From: Chara braunii | Taxonomy: Eukaryota; Streptophyta; Charophyceae; Charales; Characeae | NCBI GenBank assembly: GCA_003427395.1 | Contig: BFEA01000273.1 | Location: 951,535-1,003,836, forward strand | Reading direction: 5' to 3' | DNA: 52,302 nt | Shown here: in pieces, positions 44,741 to 52,302 of the stretch | Numbering within the stretch: the first letter of the stretch is position 1 | Layout of the letters: every line of letters begins with the position of its first letter | Notes under the pieces: model-generated | Databases searched by the model: none | What the model saw: only the letters and a program-made list of their open reading frames with translations | Told to the model about the DNA's origin: nothing | Program-made: the position numbers and the translations under genes

Positions 44741-45804
44741 TGTAACAAGGCCCATCATTTCTTTTGATACAAGCGTAAGGTCAATTTGTGAGTTGGCCAA
44801 GCCTTGCTCACCCCTCGATGATAGGCAGGTGTAGGCTTTTTGGGTGGGGTGCAGCAGTCTATATGCATCTTCAAGTTGTCTGTCTGCCATAAATTGTCTT
44901 AGCACAAGAATATCCGGACCAGGAGCAAGTGGCGATGAGGATGCTGAGTCATGGCGTGTCAATGTGGATCTTCGATCCATTGCAGGGTCGAGCGTGGTGT
45001 TGAAGTCACTTGCAAGTATAACAGGGCATCGTCCGGCAGGTGTTCGTGGAGGGAGAACCAAAGGTCTACCCTAGAAGTGGGGTCATTTGGGGCGTACACG
45101 CTGACCAGGTAAAACTCTTCACCCTCATACTGTAGTTTTAAGCAAATCAATCTTCCTTGTTGTTGGTCATACTTAACAGCCAGCAGTCTGAGTTTAGAGG
45201 AAGGCGAGAGCCAAATTGCAACTCCTGCCGACGCTCTATCTTTAGCAGGTGCAGAGTACGACGTATATGGCCAGATAGCTTTTGCTTTTGCGTTGTGTGC
45301 TGGTGTGTCCTGCAAATGTGTTTCTTGGATACATATTGCATTTGGCCATGTCCTCGTCTCTGGGCACCTAATCATGTCCCATATGGCATCTTTTTTGGGT
45401 GTCGTTGCCTGTATAAGTCCGTTAACATTTAGAGAGCGTATATCGATATCCGCCTGAGCCAATTTTATTGCCCATCGAGGTTTTCTCCTGCTCGGTGGGA
45501 AAACGGGGGGGCGCAGGGGGCATCTGGGGGGAGGGGGGGTCATCGGGCGTGGTGGTTGCTGCTGTGTGAGCGAGTAGGGTGTGGGGTGGTGATTGTTAGG
45601 CTGGATGTGAGGGGTCGATTGATGCTGCGTGAGGGGGTGGGAGGTTGGGAAGTGATTGTCCCTCGGGTTGTCAGGTGGTTGGGAGCGGGCGTTGAGCGGG
45701 TCTGTGTTGTGATACATCCTTTCAGGAGGGCAGGGCGGCTGTAGGGAGGCCTCGCGTAGGCAGTTCACATCAGAGCTCATGGGGTTCTGTATTTGACAGT
45801 CCAT
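44717..45804 (-). pseudogene. LINE ORF2 start: Pro/Gln-rich leader and APE-type endonuclease
   Basis: Frame 44959-45804 begins with about 110 residues rich in Pro, His and Gln, then the endonuclease fold: LNVNGL (125-130), the catalytic Glu in IQETHL (159-164) and VYAPNDP (236-242). A frameshift near 45010-45060 passes to frame 44717-45061, with SDFN (18-21) and SQIDLTLVS (91-99), the latter holding the catalytic Asp. This enzyme nicks the target DNA to prime reverse transcription. All key residues are seen; only the frameshift and the 1 kb insertion break it. Confidence 0.88.
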
Positions 45805-45901
45805 TTGATCGCGAAGACTGTATGTAATTTAAGTGCCTCAATTGCTTCAGTCCACGACTTTAATCGGGAGGACAAATGGCGGGTCTTCCTATTGATTGTG
45901 T

Positions 45902-47290
45902 TCATCCAGCACATTGTCCTCCATAAAGATCTGCATGAACTTTGGTCAAAGTCCAAGCAAAGTTAGTTCTGAATCGGTTGGCACGCAAGTCCACGAGCTC
46001 CTGGTGGGTGAACCACTTATGTGTTGTTGTTTTCCGAGTTGTGGTTCTCAGGTTCACGAGCACGATGACCGGGATAACCCCCTCCAGAAAAGACGACGAT
46101 TGTGGCAACACTGCTCCTAGTACCCCTTCTAATTGTGCCTCCCGGCGCCAATATTTAAGGCGCTTCACGATGACCACCGCATTGACTGCAGTGGAGGGGT
46201 TGCCCCTCCATCCCTCTACTGTGAGGCCATCTAGATCCCGGGGATGTTGAGGGGGTTGATCCGGGGTGGGGTCTGAGTCCTAGTACCCATTGTCCTCCTT
46301 CCCTCTGTCGTGCTAACGGGAACAGAATAACCCCTGGTGGCACTTGCATCGGAGTGTCATCATCATTTTGCAATCTCACCCGTTCTCTCAGTTTCCCCCT
46401 AGTGAGATCATCAAATGCCTCTTTATCACAGCCACATTGTGAGTCATCGTCGTCATCATGCAGTATCTCAATTTTGTGAGGGCGGCGGAGCGGGCCAGAT
46501 TGTATGTTGTCGGTGGTAGCTACGTGAGCCGCCTGCTGAACAGGTCGTTGTGGTTCCGTCTCCCATGTGATGAGTTGGTCTTGTCTTTGTTCTAGTTGCA
46601 TGGATGTGGCAACAGTGGGTCCATGTAATGTGGCCGGTAGTTCCAGGATCAGCAGCTTAGGCCATGCAAGCCCTTCGTGAAGGAATGCCTCCTCGTTGAG
46701 GGCTGGTCCTTCTCGGCTTTGTTTGTTAGGATGCTGATCAAATCTGTTTTTGGCATACTGTTCTATTTTATCCAAGAATTTGTTGACCGCCAGGACAATC
46801 ACTGCACCGACGTCCATCCAATCAATAGACGATATATTACTGTATTTTTTGACACTGGCCAGAACCTTGGTAGTGAACATCAAGACTTCCCTGGCCTGAG
46901 CCCAGAACTTACTTGCAAGTTTGTTATGTGACCCCTCCCCCGCCATATAGAATATCTTAGTGAGAGTCCATTCAGTGAGGAAGGCCATTTTTTGTTCAAC
47001 TTCTTCGTTAGTCACTAGAGGCCGGGGGGAGGGGGGGGGGACTGTCTTGCAGTGTTGGGGTTGGCGCCTGGGTCATTTCGATATCCTGTCCGTCCAGGCC
47101 CGGATCTCGATGCTGCAATAGCTGTGAGGGTTGGTCCGGGGTCGAGGTGTCCATGTCCTGTGATATCTGTGTATTGCCAATGTCGGGCGAGAGAACGGCT
47201 GCAGCAAGGCTGGGGCAGTTCGTTGTATGGTGCTGCTGTTGTTGTTGTTGCAGGATAACTTACTGCTGACAGCGCAGTTGTTGTTGCCAC
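45902..47290 (-). pseudogene. LINE ORF1, central and C-terminal pieces
   Basis: Frame 47015-47290 is Thr/Ala/Pro-rich. Frame 46155-47015 opens with a helical domain (TEWTLTKIFYMAGEGSH, later a KFLDKIEQYAK helix) and has an Asp-rich patch (HDDDDDSQ). Frame 45902-46177 follows with a basic KRLKYWRREAQLEG segment. They sit in order between the Gln-rich region and ORF2 and are broken by frameshifts. ORF1 proteins of LINEs bind RNA, but no zinc knuckle or RRM is visible, so the call rests on position upstream of ORF2. Confidence 0.55.
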
Positions 47291-48581
47291 TGACGGTGCA
47301 GATGCTGCACTATTTGCTGTTGGTACAGTACTCTCTGTTGATGTTGGCGGTTGTGGTACTGCTCCAGCTGTGTTTGCAAGAGGAAGTGAAGTTGGGCTTC
47401 ACACTCTCTACGTTGTTGTGCCTCGCTGTTGTATTGCTATGGCCTGCTTTTCTTGTTGTTGGTGTTGGTGCCATAGCTGCTGCTGAATCTGTTCTGTTGT
47501 ACTGCTTGGGCTTGGCCGTGGTATAAATAAGGCAGTGTGTGCTGTTGTTGAGGTTGTGTTGTCAACAACTGATGTGCCAGCTGTTGTTCCTGCTGTGCCA
47601 TCTGCAGCTGTTGGTGTGGTAGCAGATGCTGAACCATCTGTTGCTGTGCCAGCAGTGTTGCTGCAGGTGTTGCTCCGCCCGCCCTTGCTCCGCTACCTGT
47701 TTGTGGTGTTGTGGTGTCGGTTGTTGCTCGAGCTGGCCGTGTGCAACTTCAGACAACTGTTGCGACAGCTGTTGCTGTGATATCTGTTGCTGCTGCAGGA
47801 GTTCCTCTGCCAGCCCTTGCTCCACCACCTGTTTGTACTGTTGTTGTTGTTGTTGTTATGGCACCTGCCTCTGTTGCGGTGCATCTGTTGCTGCACCGTC
47901 AGTTGCTGTGCCAGCTGTTGCTGTTTCAGGTGTTGGACTGCCAGCCCGTGCTCCATCACGTGATTGTGCAGTCGTAGCATCGGTTGTTGCTCCAGCTGGC
48001 TGTGTACATCTTATGTCAGCTGATGTTGTGGCAGATGCTGCTGCACCTCCTGTTGCTGTGCCAGCTGTTGCTGCTCCAGGTGTCTGTCTACTTGCCCTTG
48101 TTCCACCACCTGTTTGAGCAATTGTAGCATCGGTTGTTGTTCCAGCTGGCTATGTACACTTATTAGCAGCTGTTGTTGCAGTGGTAGCTGTTGTGGTGGC
48201 AGCTGTTGTTGCATCAGCTGCATTGGTTGATGCTCCAGCTGGCTATGTTAGCTGGCTATGTTCAATTAGTAGCAGCTGTTTTTGTGGTAGTTGTTGTGGT
48301 GTCAGCTGTTGTTGCATCGGCTGTTGGTGAAGCGGGTTTGGCTCCACAAGCTCCTGTTTGTGTTGCTGTTGAGGTGTCGGCAGACATTGCTCCACCTGTC
48401 CTTGGTCTGTCCTATCTTTGTGCAAATGTTGTAGTAGCAGCTGCTGCTCCAGCTGGCAATGCTCATTTGGAGCTTGCGTACCCTGTTGCTGCGTCAGGTG
48501 CTCTTGTGACAGCAGTTGCTGATGAGGTTGCTGTTGCTGTTGAGCAGTTCCGACTACCTCGTCGTGTTCGAGCGCCAGCAA
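47220..48581 (-). pseudogene. Glutamine-rich repeat region of LINE ORF1
   Basis: On the minus strand the region reads Gln/Leu/His-rich in successive frames (48243-48581, 48011-48223, 47562-47828 and 47437-47637). The DNA is built of CAG/CAA-like codons with a longer periodicity. The module with CCAGCTGGCTATGTACA or CCAGCTGGCTGTGTACA recurs near 47725, 47990 and 48150, and a CTTGCTCCACCACCTGTTTG-like word near 47680, 47815 and 48095. Several frameshifts break it. The Val/Ala-rich plus-strand ORFs over the same DNA are shadows. Confidence 0.6.
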
Positions 48582-49254
48582 CTAAACCCGCGCGGGATCG
48601 TGCTGTGGCCGTCCGGGCAAGTCATGCAAGCAGACGTCGGGGAGTGCGTAGGGTCTGGGGATTGACATTGCTTCTCTCCTTGTGCCTCTTGCAAGCACCG
48701 AGTAGGATGTACCCCTCCTTCCCCTTTTGGGGGGTCATTCTGAGGTTTGTGGTCTTGGTGTTTGGGCAGTGGTGGTTCCCACTGTTGTGAGAAGGCATCA
48801 TCTTTGATCTTATTTAGCAGGGAGTTGGCTTTAAGCCACACATCCCGGGGCTTAAAACTTTTAACAGCTCCTTCCACAAGAGTTTTGCTGGCATCCTTTC
48901 TTCGCAGTTGATCAGAAAGGTTAGTCTCACAGTGGTGAGTTACGGAGCAGGGTTCCTTCTCCCTATCTCATGAGAGAGTCGAGGTGTTCTCAGATTGTCG
49001 TTGTGTAAACTGAGGAGGAGGCAGTTGTTTCATATGGATTTTTTTTTACCCTCAGGTGTAATTACCCTTTCTTCAGGCGCGTGTTGTTGCCCAGACAAGG
49101 GTCGATTTTGCCCAGACGCCATTGCCACCGTTGGGGCATCGTTCTTGGAAGTGGTATGGTGTTTATGTTCTTCTTTGCCCGGTTCTTGTTCATTTTCCTG
49201 CGGTGGGGGTAGGGAGGCTGAGGCATGGCCACTTGGACGCTCAGCAGTTTTCAC
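48554..49254 (-). pseudogene. LINE ORF1, N-terminal pieces
   Basis: Frame 49030-49254 starts with Met and is rich in Ser, Pro, Glu and Lys (QENEQEPGKEEHKHH). Frame 48554-48877 has a KSFKPRDVWLKANSLLNKIK helix and then a Pro/His/Gln stretch. They precede the Gln-rich block and follow the tandem array, the position expected of an ORF1 start. No domain is recognised. Confidence 0.45.
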
Positions 49255-49418
49255 TGTTGCCAGCTGACCCTGCTGGAGGGGGATATCACGGGTCGGGTGC
49301 TGTCGTCTAAGGTCTTGTCGTCCTCCTCCATCCCGGGCCCTCCATATTCGAATGCACCCACTGCCTTACTGTTTTCAGCTGTCGCTTGCTGTTTCTGTGC
49401 TTGAATCCGGTTGTTTGT

Positions 49419-50230
49419 CTTGTGTGCATGTGGTCAGTAGTGGAGCAAGGCCCTCGAGCGGGGTCTGTATTTGGAAAGTCCATGTGTAGAATGAAATCTT
49501 CAGCTAGAACATGAGAGGATACACTGCCATATTTTGTGTCTTGTGTGCATGTTGTGAGTAGTGGAGTGACGCCCTCAAGCGCGGGTCTGTATTTGGATAG
49601 ATCGTGTAGAATTAGTCTTCCACTTGAACATGGGAGGATAAACCGCCATATTCTTGTATTGTGTGCATGTTGTGAGTAGTGGAGCAAGTGAATTTAGATA
49701 GTGTCTGGCCTGCATTTTGACAGTTCACGTGAATGAATCTTCTGCTAGAACATGCAAGCATACACCGCCATATTTTTGTCTTGTGTGCATGCTGTGAGTA
49801 GTGGAGCAAGACCCGCAACTGCAGGTCTGTATTTAGACAGTACATCTGTAGAACGAGTCTTCTACTAGAACCTAGGAGGATACAATGCCATAGTTTTTTC
49901 CTTGCGTGCATGTTGTGAGTAGTGGAGCGAGGCTAGTTTTTTTCTTGTGTGCATGTTGTGAGTAGTGGAGTGAGGCCCTCAAGTGCGGGTCTATATTTCG
50001 ACAGTTTGAGCGTATCATGGATTCAGGCCCTCACTGCACTGCTCACCAAATGTGCAAAGTGAGAATGAATCTTCCTCTAGAACAAGGGAGAAGATACCCA
50101 TGATTTTTTTGTCTTCTATGCATGTGGTGATTACTGGAGAGCGGCCCTCTAGCATGGGTCTGTTTTTTTTCCTGTGAGGCGGAGGGGCAGGTCTGTATTT
50201 GGACCGTTCATGTGTGTACTGACTCCACTC
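49419..50230 (-). promoter_or_regulatory. Tandem array of ~120-bp units at the LINE 5' end
   Basis: Units start with CTTGTGTGCATG or a near variant at 49419, 49540, 49658, 49780, 49901, 49944 and 50113. Five are 118-122 bases long counting to the next start; one (49901) is truncated to 43 bases and one (49944) is 169. Each full unit has GTGAGTAGTGGAGC, GGGTCTGTATTTGGA, the GCTAGAACATGGGAGGATAC core and GCCATATTTTT. The array ends about 170 bases upstream of the ORF1 start on the minus strand. In mouse L1, tandem 5' monomers of ~200 bp act as promoter; the same role here is inference. Minus-strand ORFs across the array are repeat products. Confidence 0.75.
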
Positions 50231-50524
50231 TATAATGTCCAAAAACGAACAAAATGGGCTTCCGTCCGAGCAGGCCGCTATGTACTTGTATCTGCAGGCG
50301 CCTTCCCTGCCGCGGTGGGAGCACCCCCTAGAACCATTGGGCCATGAGAAACAAAAAGGGTCCAAGAAATTCCCTAAGGAAACAATTATATTCAACCATC
50401 GAACCATTGCTAAGTTGCTCACGCAAGTTCATTCAACCATCAAATCTATGATGAGTTGCTCCCTTACACACACACACGCACACAGACACACACAAACGCA
50501 CACCATATGCACACACACACACAC
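50231..50524. other. Intron-like sequence between the array and the host exons
   Basis: It contains an AC-rich microsatellite (about 50467-50524) which, on the minus strand, begins directly with the GTGTGT donor of the exon at 50525. No further exon could be recognised here. Confidence 0.45.
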
Positions 50525-50672
50525 CTGCAGATTGGTTATTGACTCCCAGAATAGAAAATTGTGGAACTTCAGCTCCGTGCTCTCGCAGTGCCTTCAGCAC
50601 AGTATGCCATCGCTCTTTCGCTTTGCCCTCCACCAATAGTGTCTCAAGCAATAATAGCAGCTTCTGCTGACT
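50525..50672 (-). CDS. Host gene, exon D (unrecognised protein)
   Basis: This 148-base exon is preceded by a pyrimidine-rich acceptor ending TTTGTCTGCAG and followed by CAG|GTGTGT. Read in phase 0 it encodes 49 residues of a clear helical, Leu-rich and charged stretch (QKLLLLLETLLVEGKAKERW), then a segment ending FSILGVNNQSA. It leaves one base over, so the next exon must start in phase 1; I could not find it. The upstream exon C ends in phase 0, so the frame is kept. This is cellular-gene-like sequence, unlike the surrounding repeats. Confidence 0.7.
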
Positions 50673-51063
50673 CTGCAGACAAAGGAACAAGATATTCATC
50701 AGCCAGTTGTCCCGGGCATTACAGCCATCAAGTCTCGTAGCAACTTTACACGTGACTAACATTACAGGGTCGACAAACCCAAAATTCCTTATAAAAGGTC
50801 TGACCACTTCTCAAAGCCGCAATGACCACAAAATTGCAGTCGGACAAACTGTATAATTGTGGGAAATCATCGCCTTGCGGTCGGTTACTGTGTCTAACAC
50901 TTTTCCCTTGCCTTCATGAATCTATGCCTGTCCACAATTGCATAAAATTGCTTGCGCCAGTACTAACGCTGTGTTGGTTCTGTGATTCACTGCCCCCGGA
51001 AAGGGTGGATTTCAAATAACAGAAGGGACAGGAACAGGACAGAGATATGGCAGTAGGACTTAC

Positions 51064-51187
51064 AATGACTCCAGGCCCCACAGGGGCAGCTAGGCGGGTC
51101 CGAAGAGGCCAAATATTAAGCATCTGAGGCTCCAAGCCTTGGCATGCCCCAAAGTGGTTGACAGTGACAAGAAGGCCAGGCCGGGGC
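51064..51187 (-). CDS. Host gene, exon C
   Basis: This 124-base exon has acceptor CATTTTCTCAG and a consensus donor GTAAGT at 51063-51058. One base completes the codon split with exon B, then 41 codons follow, with LLVTVNHFGACQGLEPQMLN and a Pro/Gly-rich end, closing in phase 0. The intron to exon D is 391 bases. No stop occurs in the joined frame. I do not recognise the protein family. Confidence 0.7.
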
Positions 51188-51345
51188 CTGAGAAAATGAT
51201 GCAGGCCCTAAATGAAGGCCAAAAGGGGAAACTTCTGGGCCTGAGATAGGTGGCAGCCCTTGTAACTAGCCGGTAGGCCCAGCGAACAGTTAGCTACAGA
51301 GGCTGGGCCCTGGACTCGGTCCAGCGGGCACAGCGCAATGCCTAC

Positions 51346-51515
51346 CGGAACCAGACTGTGTCGTCCAGGGCACAAGCAGAAGGGAGGCCAGTGGACAGAA
51401 CTCGTTCGGGCAGTGGCAGCATTGCGGTGGACAGCACATTGAGGCCAGAGTGAGCCCATGCAAGAGGAGGCAGCTGCAGAGGCTGCTGAGGTAGCTGCGC
51501 TGGTGCCTGCCATCG
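51346..51515 (-). CDS. Host gene, exon B
   Basis: This 170-base exon lies between acceptor CTTAACGCTGTCCAG, with a good branch-like CTTAAC, and donor CCG|GTAGGC at 51345. It reads in phase 0 and leaves two bases. The encoded 56 residues start RWQAPAQLPQQPLQLPPLAW, continue through a Ser/Leu-rich middle and end near CALDDTVWF. The Met-started Ala-rich ORF at 51208-51513 is the same DNA in another frame and runs through the intron, so I prefer the spliced reading. Confidence 0.65.
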
Positions 51516-51603
51516 CTGGACAGCGTTAAGCAGGGCAGGAGGGTGACAAGTTGGGGAGTTGGTCAGAAAGAGCAGGAAGACAAATGCAACTTCACATTCT
51601 TAC

Positions 51604-51751
51604 CTGGTGTTGATGGAGCCAGCTCAGGTGAGCGGACTCTTCCAAAAGCATCAGGCAAGTGACACACGTACAGAGAGTGTCAGGGTAGCGGACTAGTGTG
51701 TGTAGAAGGAATAGGGCATAGAGTACGGCATACACATCACAAAAGGGCTGC
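51604..51751 (-). CDS. Host gene, exon A
   Basis: This roughly 148-base exon ends with the consensus donor CAG|GTAAGA at 51603. It reads with no stop through DVYAVLYALFLLHTLVRYPD, a Cys-containing hydrophobic segment and LLEESAHLSWLHQHQ, and joins exon B in phase 0 over an 88-base intron. The long hydrophobic stretch could be a buried helix or membrane segment. The acceptor is less certain: GGTGGCAG before 51751 gives the right phase, and an in-frame stop lies just upstream. Confidence 0.6.
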
Positions 51752-51925
51752 CACCTTGCTGTTTAATAGATTGTTGGCTGTGAGAAGTGGGGCTTTCATT
51801 CTCACAAGGTTACGTGTCGCAGCTTCGCCCGCAAAAACATTGAAGAGAAAGGAGTGCAAATGAGGGTGGGTAGGGGTTTGTTGGTCGGGTGTTGGTTTGG
51901 GTGGGGTCGGGGTGGTTTTTAGGCT

Positions 51926-52005
51926 CACCTGTGCATTGTTGTTGACACTGCCGATGGAATGCTGCTGTTGCTTTGTAAGCCTTGGATTTTTATATGATAC
52001 CAATT
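51926..52005 (-). CDS. Host gene, possible further upstream exon
   Basis: A consensus donor CAG|GTGAGC stands at 51925. The frame before it (LTKQQQHSIGSVNNNAQ) is open and ends in phase 0, as exon A requires. The exon start is not defined; CCGGCCAG near 52025 is one candidate acceptor. The intron would be about 174 bases with a pyrimidine patch in its middle. Confidence 0.35.
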
Positions 52006-52025
52006 GTCCGGTGGCAAGACGTCCT

Positions 52026-52302
52026 GGCCGGACAGTCAGGGGGGTCCCAGACGTCCGGGCCCGGACAACTCCATTTCTAACAATTAAAAGCACCAAAAAA
52101 CAGTGTTGCACACCCCGACCGCCGGCGACCCTTGACTGGTCGGCTGCCGACCCGCCAACCGGTCGGCTGGTCCCACACACACAAAAAAAAGGGTCCAGAA
52201 CCCCTAATAACCCCACGAACACCCCCATACCAACTCCCAATACCCCCATACACCCCCCCAACACCCACAAACCGCCCCACAACACCCTCATACCCCCCCC
52301 CA
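52026..52302. other. No gene seen; C-rich plus strand
   Basis: Imperfect CCCCCATAC/CCCCCAACAC repeats run to the window end and give Gly/Val-rich minus-strand ORFs. Whether it belongs to the host gene is unknown. Confidence 0.4.

Noticed and set aside
47227-48790. Long Val/Ala/Leu-rich ORFs on the plus strand
   Set aside because: They are the reverse strand of the Gln-rich LINE ORF1 region; the composition follows from CAG/CTG-type DNA and the ORFs overlap each other in several frames.
51208-51513. Ala-rich ORF starting with Met on the minus strand
   Set aside because: A spliced reading in another frame (51346-51515 joined to 51064-51187) has better coding character and exact phase agreement.
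51737-52291. 184-codon minus-strand ORF
   Set aside because: Its start is low-complexity Gly/Val sequence from C-rich repeats and its end runs through a probable intron; only the part before the donor at 51925 looks like coding sequence.

Overview
This is a nuclear-type eukaryotic window made almost entirely of nested, decayed transposable elements and simple repeats, with part of one ordinary intron-containing gene at its right end. The streptophyte-type element complement fits a repeat-rich plant or charophyte alga such as Chara. It includes a chromodomain Ty3/Gypsy element, initiator-tRNA-Met-type primer sites, an L1-type LINE with APE endonuclease and zf-RVT finger, and long CT, CA, GA and ATT tracts. 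The organism is an inference; nothing in the window names it. Assembly gaps or ambiguous bases lie at 655, 21540-21575 and 25490.

Layout. At 1-1314 there is an inverted, nearly complete copy of a 1.2-1.3 kb LTR. At 1374-1613 there is the end of a different LTR with a clear primer-binding site. At 2424-6581 a non-autonomous LTR element has two LTRs of the same family as the inverted copy and only a broken gag-like stub inside. At 6582-10965 there is a charged, coiled-coil-like ORF (6920-7558), polypyrimidine-rich DNA, two tandem duplications and a CT microsatellite. At 10966-19082 a full-length Ty3/Gypsy chromovirus lies on the minus strand. It has two ~1.04 kb LTRs, a 4-bp target duplication, and gag and pol broken by stops and frameshifts. 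Its leader carries eleven copies of an 11-bp CCACGTCAGCA motif.

From about 23.8 to 50.2 kb the minus strand reads like one L1-type LINE in the correct order. A tandem ~120-bp array (49419-50230) stands where 5' monomers would be. It is followed by a glutamine-rich ORF1 (45902-49254), the endonuclease (44717-45804), the RT up to its catalytic box (42265-43730), and then the RT thumb, zinc finger and C-terminus (24388-26808). This LINE is interrupted at two places. One is a ~1 kb repeat at 43745-44740, whose sister copy is at 19600-20585. The other is about 15.5 kb of foreign DNA (26810-42274) that begins at the RT catalytic box. The 15.5 kb holds a degenerate TTCAGT field, a 40-bp minisatellite, a possible LTR pair (36405/41060) around gag-like ORFs, and a foldback element with microsatellite arms.

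At 50525-52005 on the minus strand, four well-supported exons (plus one weaker) join through GT-AG introns with the reading frame kept at every junction. This is the best candidate for a host gene. I do not recognise its product. The LINE and everything nested in it lie downstream of these exons, possibly inside one of the gene's introns. No rRNA, tRNA or CRISPR feature could be supported.
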